A DNA stretch of 64,000 bases. Origin: JAGRAX01 sp041391365. GTDB lineage: Bacteria > Bdellovibrionota_G > JALEGL01 > JAGRMV01. The stretch spans positions 1 through 64,000 of the forward strand of contig JAWKOC010000003.1 in the NCBI GenBank assembly GCA_041391365.1, in the 5' to 3' direction. A model generated the notes under the pieces. The model was given only the letters and a program-made list of their open reading frames with translations. It was not told the origin of the DNA and did not search any database. The position numbers and the translations under genes were made by a program. Shown here piece by piece: positions 1 to 8,523 of this stretch (within the stretch, counting starts at the first letter, position 1; the number at the start of each line of letters is the position of its first letter).

Positions 1-15
1 AGAGACAATTCGTCA

Positions 16-582
16 TCATTTGTGCCGAAGAGGCTCAAAAAACGCTTTCATGAGATTCTGAATTTCCTCTTCCAGGATTCCCGACTCAATCCTCACCGAA
101 TGATTGAGTCCTAGGTCCTTTCGATGTCTTTGCACAAAACGAAGTGCCCCACCCTTTGGATTGTCACACCCATACACCACACGGGGAATTCGACTGGCGT
201 AGATCAATCCCGTGCACATCAAACAAGGCTCAAGGGTCACAAACAACGTGGATTTTTCCAGCCTCCATTGCTGTCTTGTTTGGCTTGCGCGGTCGATGAT
301 CAGGGCCTCGCAGTGATGGTTCACTCGCTTTTGCCTTTCGCGCTCATTTCCAGATTCAAAGATTTGACCATCCTCAAACACAAGAACTGCCCCCACCGGA
401 ACTTCTTGTCGGCGCATAGCCATTTTGGCAAGATCAAATGCCCGTTGAAGATAGGCTACACCTGAATCATGAGATGTCGAGCTGCCCTGTGACATGATTG
501 AATCGCTTGTAAGCTGATCTGATAAAAAAAACAAATGACTTTTTTTGTTGGGGCTGATTGTTTTTTTGCTATACTTTTTCAC
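16..582 (-). CDS. tadA: TadA-family nucleoside/tRNA adenosine deaminase
   Basis: A zinc-dependent deaminase of the TadA/CDA fold. The family member TadA converts adenosine 34 to inosine in tRNA-Arg(ACG) in the cytoplasm. The VPVGAVLV strand is at residues 61-68, the zinc histidine and catalytic glutamate are H90 and E92, and the zinc cysteines are C120 and C123 in PCLMC. The middle residue of the usual HAE is Cys here (HCE), which is unusual but should not remove a ligand. The first 30 residues are basic and poorly conserved, so a start at Met30 (ATG at 495) is as likely and would give a normal-length protein of about 159 residues. The gene stands alone and diverges from the lipoprotein gene at 674. 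The family is clear; the tRNA substrate is inferred. Confidence 0.75.
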   Translation of the reverse strand: MKKYSKKTISPNKKSHLFFLSDQLTSDSIMSQGSSTSHDSGVAYLQRAFDLAKMAMRRQEVPVGAVLVFEDGQIFESGNERERQKRVNHHCEALIIDRASQTRQQWRLEKSTLFVTLEPCLMCTGLIYASRIPRVVYGCDNPKGGALRFVQRHRKDLGLNHSVRIESGILEEEIQNLMKAFFEPLRHK

Positions 583-673
583 ACTTCTTGTAGGCCTGTA
601 GCTCCCTCCTCCACAGTTTTGTCATTATAAAAATAGAAATCAACCTCTCAAACATTTTTGGAGAAAAACACCT

Positions 674-2164
674 ATGAAACAACCTCGTTTGATGATCGCC
701 GTAGCCTTCTCAATGTGCGTTGCACTTGGAACTTCCTGCAGCAGCAAAACCACTTCCTCTGGTGGTGGAGGCGGCGGTGGAGGCGGCTCCACATTCACGC
801 CTTTCGTCTATTTGGCCGACCAGGATACGGACGGAACCTTTGAACTCTATGCCACACAGCAGAGCGGAAGCCCCGTCAAAATCATCAGTAGCCTACCCGC
901 CACAGCCAGCATCTTAGCCTACAGACTAAACTCCGACCGAAGCAAAGTAGTCTTCGTTGCCGACATTGACACAGATGATGTTTTTGAACTCTATGTTGCC
1001 AACGTGGCCTCCGGAGCCACCACAACCAAGCTCAGTGGAACACTGGTCACGGATGGTGATGTAAGCAAGTTTATCGGCATTTCCCCCAACGATGCACAGG
1101 TCGTATTTGTTGCAGACAAGGATACAGACACCGTAGACGAATTGTATTCTGTAGCTATTTCTGGAGGTACGCCAGTCAAACTCAATGGAACTCTCGTGTC
1201 AGGAGGAGATGTATTGGGATTTGAAATCACACCAAATTCAGCCACTGTCGGGTATGCTGCGGATCAAACGACCGACGATGTATTTGAGTTGTATTCTCGA
1301 CCCATCGACGGAAGTGGATCGGCAACCTTGATTTCAACCGGGATTACCAATGGCACGGGACTGCCCACAGACTTCTTGGCCAAAATCACGTCGGACAGTG
1401 CCACCGTTGTTTTTACCTACAAGGTTGATGAAACTTTGGAGCCTGAGGAAGATAGACTTTTTGCTGCTCCCGTTGATGGTTCGGCAACTCCGACACCCCT
1501 CGATGGAAACAACAACTCTTTGACTTTAGCGGACAATATATTTGACTTTGATATTTCAGATGATGACATGAATGTCGTCTACGTTTCGGACCAAGATACA
1601 AACACCAGGCAAGAACTCTATGTTGTTGCGATCACAGGGGGGAGCAATACAAAATTAGCCACCCTGACGTTGAATCGTGACGTCGAAGATGTCATCATGT
1701 CGCCGAACAACACACATGCCCTGATTCGTGCCGACATTACCACCGACGACATCTTTGAGTTGTATTATGTGCCGATTGATGGCTCGTCAGCTCCCACAAA
1801 AGTCAACCCGGCATTGGTAGGCAGCGGAACCATCACGGATCAGTTTGCCTTCAATTCGGATGGATCCAAAATCTACTACATTGCCGATCAAGACACTGCG
1901 GGTACGAACGAGCTGTATGAAGTGGCCGCCAGCACCTTGGCGACTTCGACCAAGGTCAATGGTACCTTGGTGACCATGGGCAATGTGCAGTCCTTTGGAA
2001 TCACTGGATCCACGATGTATTATCTGGCGGATCAAACCACAGATGCCGTCAACGAGCTGTTCTCGGTCCCGCTCAGCAGCCTGGGAACCTCGACCAAAGT
2101 CAATGGCACCTTGGTCACGGATGGAAACGTGGTGAGCTTTGGAAGCAGCGGAGAAGCTCCCTAA
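674..2164 (+). CDS. Lipoprotein with tandem TolB/PD40-like propeller repeats
   Basis: A signal peptide ends in a lipobox (LGTSC, Cys22), followed by a Ser-rich stretch and a run of nine glycines that would act as a flexible tether. The rest is about nine copies of a roughly 50-residue unit built around ADxDTDxxFELY, for example near residues 46, 98, 148, 197, 300, 352, 398 and 442. The fifth copy is degenerate. The spacing and the alternation of DTD..ELY with a KV.GTLV strand resemble PD40/TolB beta-propeller blades. It is probably an outer-membrane-anchored propeller; no enzyme motif is visible. An intrinsic terminator follows at once, so it appears to be a single-gene unit. The function is unknown. 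Confidence 0.8.
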   Translation: MKQPRLMIAVAFSMCVALGTSCSSKTTSSGGGGGGGGGSTFTPFVYLADQDTDGTFELYATQQSGSPVKIISSLPATASILAYRLNSDRSKVVFVADIDTDDVFELYVANVASGATTTKLSGTLVTDGDVSKFIGISPNDAQVVFVADKDTDTVDELYSVAISGGTPVKLNGTLVSGGDVLGFEITPNSATVGYAADQTTDDVFELYSRPIDGSGSATLISTGITNGTGLPTDFLAKITSDSATVVFTYKVDETLEPEEDRLFAAPVDGSATPTPLDGNNNSLTLADNIFDFDISDDDMNVVYVSDQDTNTRQELYVVAITGGSNTKLATLTLNRDVEDVIMSPNNTHALIRADITTDDIFELYYVPIDGSSAPTKVNPALVGSGTITDQFAFNSDGSKIYYIADQDTAGTNELYEVAASTLATSTKVNGTLVTMGNVQSFGITGSTMYYLADQTTDAVNELFSVPLSSLGTSTKVNGTLVTDGNVVSFGSSGEAP

Positions 2165-2193
2165 AAGCCTAGCTCTTAGGATCTGAAATACTG

Positions 2194-2234
2194 AAAAGGC
2201 CCACGGAAGGTTCGCTTTCCGTGGGCCTTTTTTA
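2194..2234 (+). terminator. Intrinsic terminator after the propeller lipoprotein
   Basis: A GC-rich stem AGGCCCACGGAAGG pairs with CTTTCCGTGGGCCT around a short TTCG loop and is followed by a T run. It lies 30 bases after the stop codon of the upstream gene. The A-rich left flank would let it work in both directions. Confidence 0.9.
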
Positions 2235-2379
2235 TTTCCACCTTGAAAAAGAGAGTTGTACCGCTCCCATCTGGACCCAAAGCCAAGAATCTTTCCCTAA
2301 CACTCTTTTCTGATTTTTAAGCTTGAATTTTCAGAAAATTCTGAATATACAAAACTTCGACCGAGTTTTCAGGGGATGT

Positions 2380-3324
2380 ATGCTTGAGGTAAGCAAAAAA
2401 GTAAATAAGATTTTTCTAGGATTTGCCCTGGCGATGCTCACGCAGGCCTGTGCGCAGCAAGCTGTCAAAGACACCTTGGAAGAGATGCGTTCGATGAACC
2501 AAAACATGGAGCAGATGAACGCCAACACAGCCAAAGCCATCGACACCATGGCGGGAATCCAAAAACCCATCGAAGACATGGCTGAAAACTTCAATCAGAG
2601 CTTTCGCCCTGAACAAATCAATGCCTATGTAGAAAATGCTCTGGCCAGCTTTGAAGAAAAAATGAATGGAAAACTCGATGACTACCTACCTCTGGTTCAA
2701 CAGGGAACGCAAACCCTGGAAAACTTCAATCAAGTTTTTGCTCAGGTTCCGGCTGAACAATTGGCGCAATTGGGCCCCGCCATCATTCAAATTTCTGAAT
2801 TTACCAAAAACCTCAATCAGTACATGAGTGAAAATGCCAATGTTTTGGAAGACTTTTCCAAAAGCATGGAATTGTTTGCCACAGGAAGCCATCAACTCAT
2901 GATGAGCAACCACATGATTCTGCTGCTGCTCAAACGCATGGGAATGGTGAGCCAAAAAGAAGCGATCACCATGGGGAAATTCCTCGCTCCCACAGCCCAA
3001 TCCACGGGTGATCTGGCCGCCAATTTGGTGGAGCTCAGCCAAGAAAAAATCGAGCAAATGCAGAAGATGATCTCCTCCGACTACAACAATGACCAGATCA
3101 TTTTTGTCAAACAGCTCAAAGAGCTTACGATCATTGGTCGGCAACTCGAAGCCCTGTTCAATGTTTCGCCTGGAAGCACAGGCCCGCTCAAGCAGCTCTT
3201 GGATCTGATCGAATCACAGCTCAACGACGCCAACCACGAAAGTTTGGTTCATCTGGCCAATCAGCTTTTGGATGAGCTCCAAAAACTCAACAACAAATTC
3301 TCATGGTTTTCAAAATCAAAATAA
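2380..3324 (+). CDS. Coiled-coil lipoprotein of unknown function
   Basis: The start at 2380 is preferred because AGGGG lies five bases upstream and the product then begins with a signal peptide ending in a lipobox (LTQAC). In-frame codons back to 2323 give an N-terminus that does not look like an export signal. The mature part, about 295 residues, is almost wholly helical: Met- and Asn-rich heptads (SMNQNMEQMNANT) at the N-terminus, then amphipathic segments. No known domain is recognised. It probably spans the periplasm. The next gene, a GbsR-type regulator, starts four bases after the stop, so the two are likely co-transcribed. Confidence 0.75.
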   Translation: MLEVSKKVNKIFLGFALAMLTQACAQQAVKDTLEEMRSMNQNMEQMNANTAKAIDTMAGIQKPIEDMAENFNQSFRPEQINAYVENALASFEEKMNGKLDDYLPLVQQGTQTLENFNQVFAQVPAEQLAQLGPAIIQISEFTKNLNQYMSENANVLEDFSKSMELFATGSHQLMMSNHMILLLLKRMGMVSQKEAITMGKFLAPTAQSTGDLAANLVELSQEKIEQMQKMISSDYNNDQIIFVKQLKELTIIGRQLEALFNVSPGSTGPLKQLLDLIESQLNDANHESLVHLANQLLDELQKLNNKFSWFSKSK

Positions 3325-3328
3325 GGTC

Positions 3329-3916
3329 ATGGCAACTTCTTCTCGTCATTCGCAGCCAACCAAAATTAGACGAGAGAATCTCGATCCTGTACAACCACGG
3401 TTGATGAGCCCGCAAGAAAAAGAGTTCTCAGAAATCATTGAAAGTCTTGTGGAGCAGTGGGGATTTCGCCGACACTTGGGAAGAGTATGGTCTCTTTTGT
3501 ATCTGAGTGAAGAAGCATTGAACCCCTCTCAGATCGAAGAAAGCTTGGGGTTGAGCAAAGGCAACATTCATGGAATTCTCAAAGAGCTTTCCAAATGGGG
3601 TGTTGTCCGCAAACGTCGCCTGGATAATGACCGAAACTACTATTACGAAGCGGAAAAGCACATTTGGAAAAGCATCTCCAATGTATTCAAAGCACGAGAA
3701 CTTCGTATTCTTGGAGAGGCCATTGAACGATTGCAAACCTTGGAAGGTTCGATTCGAGACCAAAAGTCTCAAGATCAACAAGAAAAAATCGACAAACTTC
3801 AACACATCCAACAAACCGTAGACACCGCCTACATGCTCTCCTCTCTTCTTGTGAACTCAGATCCTGAAAAGTTGGGGAAAATCACAAAACTTGTGTCAAA
3901 ATTGCGTTCCTTGTAG
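3329..3916 (+). CDS. GbsR/MarR-type winged-helix transcriptional regulator
   Basis: A product of 195 residues. The middle part (about residues 35-110) is a winged helix-turn-helix of the GbsR branch of MarR proteins: a WGFRRHLGRVWSLLYLS helix, the recognition region LNPSQIEESLGLSKGNIHGIL and a wing with KRRLDNDRNYYYEA. The C-terminal half is a long helix likely used for dimerisation. GbsR proteins often govern osmoprotectant genes, but nothing nearby supports that, so the target is unknown. The start at 3329 is four bases after the upstream lipoprotein stop. An earlier in-frame codon at 3272 would overlap that gene and add unrelated residues. Confidence 0.8.
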   Translation: MATSSRHSQPTKIRRENLDPVQPRLMSPQEKEFSEIIESLVEQWGFRRHLGRVWSLLYLSEEALNPSQIEESLGLSKGNIHGILKELSKWGVVRKRRLDNDRNYYYEAEKHIWKSISNVFKARELRILGEAIERLQTLEGSIRDQKSQDQQEKIDKLQHIQQTVDTAYMLSSLLVNSDPEKLGKITKLVSKLRSL

Positions 3917-3925
3917 AAACCTTGC

Positions 3926-4384
3926 ATGAATTTCCGCTCCGCCAAAAGCCTGCCCACATTGGCATCTTGTTTGGCCGGAATTTTGTTGTCCGCGATGGTG
4001 CATATCAACGGCTTGCTCGCCGCAAAAACCAACGCGTATCTCTCATCCACCATTGTGCACATTGTCGGAACCCTGACCTGTTTGGTGATTCTCTTGGCAC
4101 AATCGACACCGCCCCGAAAAGTTCTAGGAAAGACCTCTCCTCTTTGGGCCTACTCAGGTGGAATCTTGGGTGCTTCGGTGGTGATCCTGTGCAATCTCAC
4201 GGTCAATTCCCCGATCGGACTCAGCGGTACCGTCGCCATGATGCTGCTTGGTCAAACTCTATGCAGCGCCATTGCAGATCACTTTGGATGGATGGGCATT
4301 GCAAAAAAACGTCTTTCGGTTCGTGATGGTGCGCAAATGGCGCTGATCCTATGCGGGTGTATGATGTTGTTGTTTCGGAGCTGA
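3926..4384 (+). CDS. YdcZ/DUF606-type small membrane transporter, first of a pair
   Basis: 152 residues with four or five hydrophobic helices, matching the size and pattern of the YdcZ (DUF606) branch of the drug/metabolite transporter superfamily. The conserved-looking stretch GGILGASVVILCNLTVNSPIG is typical of the first strand-swapped half of these proteins. The gene begins nine bases after the regulator stop and is followed after three bases by a second gene of the same family. Together they would make one heterodimeric exporter or importer. The substrate is unknown. The start has no clear Shine-Dalgarno sequence. Confidence 0.7.
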   Translation: MNFRSAKSLPTLASCLAGILLSAMVHINGLLAAKTNAYLSSTIVHIVGTLTCLVILLAQSTPPRKVLGKTSPLWAYSGGILGASVVILCNLTVNSPIGLSGTVAMMLLGQTLCSAIADHFGWMGIAKKRLSVRDGAQMALILCGCMMLLFRS

Positions 4385-4387
4385 TTC

Positions 4388-4819
4388 ATGTTGGTCGCAA
4401 TTGCATTGAGTTTTTTGGCCGGACTTCTGATATCCATCAATCGAGTCATTGTTGCTAGGCTGAGTTTCGAAATTGGAGCGATGGCCTCATCGTTTTGGAA
4501 TCATGTTGTTGGAATGATATTTATGCTTCTGATCGTTTTCATCCCCGAAGATGCCTCAACAGTCTTGAACATCTCCTCCATTCCTTGGTATTGTTTTGTG
4601 GGAGGAGCTATGGGAGCCATCTTTGTCGCCATCAACTCTTGGGTGATTCCGGCTCTGGGCGCCACAAAAACCATTCTTTTGGTGATCGGATTCCAAATGC
4701 TCAGCAGTACACTCATCGACTTTTTCTTCGGTCGTCTCCATTCCATTGGAAATGCTTTGCTCGGAACATGTTTCATCATCTGCGGATTTTTGTTGGGTCT
4801 ACGAAGATCCAAAACTTGA
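4388..4819 (+). CDS. YdcZ/DUF606-type small membrane transporter, second of a pair
   Basis: 143 residues, all membrane helices, of the same family as the gene just upstream but clearly diverged from it (LLISINRVIVARLSFEIG; GGAMGAIFVAINSWVIPALG). Tandem small YdcZ genes are known in other bacteria and normally form a heterodimer, so this is not a split gene: each half has its own start and a complete helix set. It ends five bases before the convergent methyltransferase relic, and no terminator was seen between them. Confidence 0.7.
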   Translation: MLVAIALSFLAGLLISINRVIVARLSFEIGAMASSFWNHVVGMIFMLLIVFIPEDASTVLNISSIPWYCFVGGAMGAIFVAINSWVIPALGATKTILLVIGFQMLSSTLIDFFFGRLHSIGNALLGTCFIICGFLLGLRRSKT

Positions 4820-4824
4820 TTCGA

Positions 4825-5434
4825 TCAAGGACCTACAATCAATTCGAAACAGTCCTCTCCCCGGGAGAGATACTTTTCTTCAAAATGGGTCCATGGCGCA
4901 GGATTTTTTTTTAGAAGGTTTTCCTCCAAAATCGAAAGATTCCAAACGTTTTGGTAGTACCACTTGGCCTCTTCCACATACGAAGAAATATTGCTGCGCA
5001 AAATGATACGAAAATCTTCTTTCACCACCTCCAATACCCTGTGCATGCAGGAATGTGCATGCCATCTCAAATTTTTTGCGCGGCCTTGGGATAAGGATTT
5101 GGATAGAGAAAAATACATTTTCGATGCTACGCTCAGGAATCAAATGAACCAGCGCTGAAACCGCATGTTCATTCAACGTCACCAAATTGGATAGATCGTC
5201 TCGCTCAGAAACCTCCTGCATCATGGTACGAAACCTTACCGGAGATTTTTCAATCGCAATGAGAATTCGATGGAGATTGCGTTGCGTATACAGCATCGGG
5301 TGACGTCCCACTCCACAACCGATTTCCAGATCCACAGGTCGATCCCCGCACCAAACCCATGTCGGAAGCGCCTTGCACTTGGGTTTGGGAACCTTATTCA
5401 AAAGTAAGGGACGAACAGAATCTTTCATGGTCAA
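4825..5434 (-). pseudogene. TrmB-like SAM-dependent methyltransferase, two frameshifts
   Basis: The N-terminal half reads LEIGCGVGRHPML, a SAM-binding motif I, in the frame starting at 5434. The family motif YPNPYPK, matching the PDPWPK signature of tRNA (guanine-N7) methyltransferases, is present but only in a second frame. The remainder (NLRWHAHS, then IILRSNISSYVEEAKWYY, to the stop at 4825) is in a third frame. Restoring one base in the T run at 5109-5113 and one in the A run at 5072-5077 (minus-strand bases) gives one continuous protein of about 203 residues. Upstream and downstream parts both look conserved, so the breaks are recent or are sequencing errors. It is more like the short TrmB-like branch than true TrmB. 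The original substrate is unknown. Confidence 0.75.
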
Positions 5435-5527
5435 TTCTGGATCTGACGCCTTATCAAAAAAAGATCAAGAAAAAATGTCCACCTTTCACAATTGATTCTC
5501 TCCAGCGAATGGATTACTCTTGCCTTG

Positions 5528-6166
5528 ATGAAATATGATTCCATCATTTTCGATTTGGACGGCACTTTGTGGGACAGCACACATAGTTGTGTGGAAGCAT
5601 GGAATCAATGTTATGAAAAATTCAAAGTAAGCGATCGGATCACGCACCAGCAAATGAGCAGCACCATGGGAATGGATGCTAAAACTCTAAAACAACATTT
5701 GTTCGCCACTTGGCCAGAAGAAAAAGCTGACGCATTTTTGGAGGCCAGCTTGAAAGAAGTTGTTCGAACCCTTCGCCTTCGACCGGGAGTCTTGTACCCC
5801 TATGTGGAAGATGGTTTGGCCGCCCTTGCGAGCATGTTTCCTCTGTACATCGTAAGCAACTGCCAAAAAGGCTACATCGAAGTTTTCTTGGAACAAACCG
5901 GCCTTGGAGAATTGTTCCAAGATTTTGAAAGCTTTGGCAATACGGGCCAACCCAAATTTCAAAACATTCAACGCGTGATCAATCGCAATGATCTGAATCT
6001 ACCTATATACATTGGAGACACCATGGGAGACTATATGGCTGCATCCAAAATCAACCTCCCCTTCGCTCATGTAACCTATGGATTTGGATACGTTGAACCG
6101 AATGTTCCCAAATTCACAAACTTTGATCACCTGGTAGACTATTTGGTGGAGAACCGATTTGTATGA
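5528..6166 (+). CDS. HAD-superfamily phosphatase (phosphoglycolate phosphatase-like)
   Basis: The HAD catalytic motif I, DLDGTLWDS, lies at the N-terminus, followed by a small helical cap. Motif II is YIVSNCQKG and motif IV YIGDTMGDYMAA, with a lysine (QPKFQN) as motif III. The order and length (212 residues) fit the Gph/PGMB-like subfamily I. An ATG at 5528 is preferred over a TTG at 5492 because it places the nucleophile segment in the usual position. The last codons overlap the start of the next gene in an ATGA junction, so it is translationally coupled to the membrane permease. The physiological substrate cannot be told. Confidence 0.82.
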   Translation: MKYDSIIFDLDGTLWDSTHSCVEAWNQCYEKFKVSDRITHQQMSSTMGMDAKTLKQHLFATWPEEKADAFLEASLKEVVRTLRLRPGVLYPYVEDGLAALASMFPLYIVSNCQKGYIEVFLEQTGLGELFQDFESFGNTGQPKFQNIQRVINRNDLNLPIYIGDTMGDYMAASKINLPFAHVTYGFGYVEPNVPKFTNFDHLVDYLVENRFV

Positions 6167-7194
6167 GTGACTGTTGCACACCCAAAAAACGAAAAGATTG
6201 GCTGTGGCTCATGTCCTCATGGACCGTGGCCATCACTTATGTGTTGCACCTTTCGGGTCAAACCGAATTTTCCTCTTGGCTTTTTGATTTTTGCAAATCC
6301 ATTTTTGAACTCATGAACAAAATGCTGGTGGGCATTGCTTTGGGAATTGCATTCGTTGGCATTCTCTCCACGATTCCACGCAATTTGGTTCAATCGGCAT
6401 TTGGTGGAGAAAAAAAATACGTAGGTGTTTTCAAAGCCACATGTGCGGGACTTTTGTTCGACCTCTGTTCTCATGGAATCTTGATGGTGGGAATGAAACT
6501 CTACGAGCGGGGTGCAAGTGCAGGACAAGTCATGGCTTTTTTGATTGCAAGCCCATGGAATTCTTTTTCGCTGACCATCATTTTGGCCGGGTTGATCGGC
6601 ATTCCCTGGACCTTCGTGTTTGTGGTGGCGTCCGCCATGATTGCCATGATTTCAGGACTTGTGTTCGAAATCCTTGTGGAAAAAAACATTCTTCCACCCA
6701 ACCCCAACGCTCAGGAGCAGGATCCAAAACCCTTTTGGCCAGAGCTACGCATCTGGTGGTCGCAAAGCTCATGGAGCATCCGCTCTCTGGGAAACATGAT
6801 GATCCTGGGGTGGAAAGAATCAAAAATGATTTTGAAATGGGTTTTTGTGGGAACTCTTCTCGCTGCTGCCATTCGTGTGGGAATTTCAACCGATCATTTC
6901 CAACATTGGTTTGGTCCAAGTCTGGCCGGATTGGGGATGACTCTTCTCGCGGCAACCGTCATTGAAGTATGCTCCGAAGGATCAACCCCCATCGCTGCAG
7001 ATCTGTTTCACCGTGCGGGCGCACCGGGAAATGCCTTTGCTTTTTTGATGGCAGGAGCCTCCACGGACTACACTGAAATCATGGGGATCCGGGAACAAAC
7101 CAAATCGTGGAAAATCGCCTTGTTTTTGCCCCTGGTGACACTGCCGCAAGTTTTGCTCATCTCCTTTTTCATCAATCACTTCAGCTCGATGTAA
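6163..7194 (+). CDS. Permease of the DUF318/ArsP-like family
   Basis: 343 residues with about eight to ten hydrophobic helices in two repeats, separated by a cytoplasmic loop rich in Pro and charged residues (near residues 175-200). A motif of small residues in each half (CAGLLFDLCSHG near 90; EVCSEGSTPIAADL near 265) matches the paired P-loop-like segments of the DUF318 predicted permeases, some of which export arsenicals or metals. The N-terminus starts with DCC, a possible metal-binding pair. It overlaps the HAD gene by four bases and is probably its operon partner. The transported compound is unknown. Confidence 0.75.
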   Translation: MSDCCTPKKRKDWLWLMSSWTVAITYVLHLSGQTEFSSWLFDFCKSIFELMNKMLVGIALGIAFVGILSTIPRNLVQSAFGGEKKYVGVFKATCAGLLFDLCSHGILMVGMKLYERGASAGQVMAFLIASPWNSFSLTIILAGLIGIPWTFVFVVASAMIAMISGLVFEILVEKNILPPNPNAQEQDPKPFWPELRIWWSQSSWSIRSLGNMMILGWKESKMILKWVFVGTLLAAAIRVGISTDHFQHWFGPSLAGLGMTLLAATVIEVCSEGSTPIAADLFHRAGAPGNAFAFLMAGASTDYTEIMGIREQTKSWKIALFLPLVTLPQVLLISFFINHFSSM

Positions 7195-7230
7195 CGCGAG
7201 AAATCATTCAAAATCATTCCCCGCATAGAA

Positions 7231-8409
7231 ATGAATGGTGAAAAAAGGTATAATTGGTTATCAAGCCTTGATGGAGGAATTTCATTGCAATCGTATAGCC
7301 TAAAAACTACCGTACCTTTCGTCGTTCTTTTTTTGGGGTCCGTCATCGGAACTCCGATCTATCTATACTACCGAGATCTAACCTGGGTTGCAGGTGCAAT
7401 GTTTTTGCTGATGACTGTTCTCACACTCATGAGCATCACAGCTGGCTATCATCGCTTGTTTTCTCACAAAAGCTATCAAGCCAATTCATTGGTAAAGTTT
7501 TTGTTTTTGTTTTTTGGTGCCGGAGCTTTTCAAGAGTCTTGCTTGAAGTGGTCTGCTGAACATCGCATTCATCATCGCTACGTTGACACGGAAAAAGATC
7601 CATACAACATTCATCAAGGTTTCTTTTGGGCACATATGGGGTGGATGATCTCGGGCAAAGATCCGAAAGCTCCGCACCCCAAAGACCTTGTTTCAGATCC
7701 ATTGGTCATGTGGCAACACAATCATTGGTTCTGGATTGGCCTGGTTTCAGGATTTTTATTTCCCATGGTGCTAGGATATGCTTTGGGAGACATGTGGGGA
7801 GGCTTGTTCTTCGGAGGTTTTGTTCGACTCTTTGTCGGACATCATTGCACGTTTTTTGTAAACTCGATTGCCCATACCTTTGGGACTCAACCCTACTCAG
7901 ATGAAACCACGGCACGGGACTCCTGGTGGGTGGCCCTTCTCACTTTTGGAGAAGGATATCACAACTTTCATCACAAATACCCTGCCGACTATCGCAACGG
8001 AATACGAGCTTATCATTGGGACCCCAGCAAATGGCTCATTCAAATCCTTCATGTCGTGGGAATGACCTGGAACCTCAAACAAACCCCCGAGGAAGTGATC
8101 ATGAGAAACAAAGTGAAAACACAATTTCATGGCCTGGAACTTACAAAATTCAAAGAACTCGATGCTCTTCGACAACAACTCTATGCAGAAATGATGGAAA
8201 GACTCGATGAATTTTCCCATTCGAAAAAAGCTTGGATCGAAGCCAAAAAAAGCATGGCAGCCGAAAAAATTGAGCAGGCTGAGAAAGATTTTGAAGTTGA
8301 AATACACAAATTGAAAGACAAAATCGAACATACGCGACAAAGCTACCAGCAAAGCTATGAAGCTTGGTGTTTGTTTTTGCAGTATGCCCAAAAACATTTG
8401 GCATCTTGA
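7231..8409 (+). CDS. Acyl-lipid/acyl-CoA fatty acid desaturase with coiled-coil tail
   Basis: A membrane di-iron desaturase that would insert a cis double bond into a fatty acyl chain, most likely delta-9. The three histidine boxes are present: HRLFSH at 74-79, HRIHH at 111-115 and HNFHH at 244-248. Hydrophobic pairs of helices flank them. The desaturase core ends near residue 290. After it come about 100 residues of highly charged helix (KKAWIEAKKSM, EKDFEVEIHKLKDK) that normal delta-9 desaturases lack and that look like a coiled coil. The gene has no close partner and ends at a bidirectional terminator. Confidence 0.9.
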   Translation: MNGEKRYNWLSSLDGGISLQSYSLKTTVPFVVLFLGSVIGTPIYLYYRDLTWVAGAMFLLMTVLTLMSITAGYHRLFSHKSYQANSLVKFLFLFFGAGAFQESCLKWSAEHRIHHRYVDTEKDPYNIHQGFFWAHMGWMISGKDPKAPHPKDLVSDPLVMWQHNHWFWIGLVSGFLFPMVLGYALGDMWGGLFFGGFVRLFVGHHCTFFVNSIAHTFGTQPYSDETTARDSWWVALLTFGEGYHNFHHKYPADYRNGIRAYHWDPSKWLIQILHVVGMTWNLKQTPEEVIMRNKVKTQFHGLELTKFKELDALRQQLYAEMMERLDEFSHSKKAWIEAKKSMAAEKIEQAEKDFEVEIHKLKDKIEHTRQSYQQSYEAWCLFLQYAQKHLAS

Positions 8410-8470
8410 TCCTGCCAAGAGGAAAAAGGCAGATCGCAGCCGAAAATTCCTCCAAAAAGAATTCACAAAA

Positions 8471-8499
8471 AAAAGGTCATCCCTAGGGATGACCTTTTT
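8471..8499. terminator. Bidirectional terminator between convergent genes
   Basis: The stem AAAAGGTCATCCC pairs with GGGATGACCTTTT around TA, with an A run on one side and a T run on the other. It sits between the desaturase (plus strand) and the FKBP gene (minus strand), so it can stop transcription from both. Confidence 0.9.
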
Positions 8500-8523
8500 G
8501 AGATCTTACAATGGATCGTACAA

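Noticed and set aside
4388..4819. The YdcZ pair as one split gene
   Set aside because: Each gene has a full helix set, its own start, and paired small YdcZ genes are a known arrangement.
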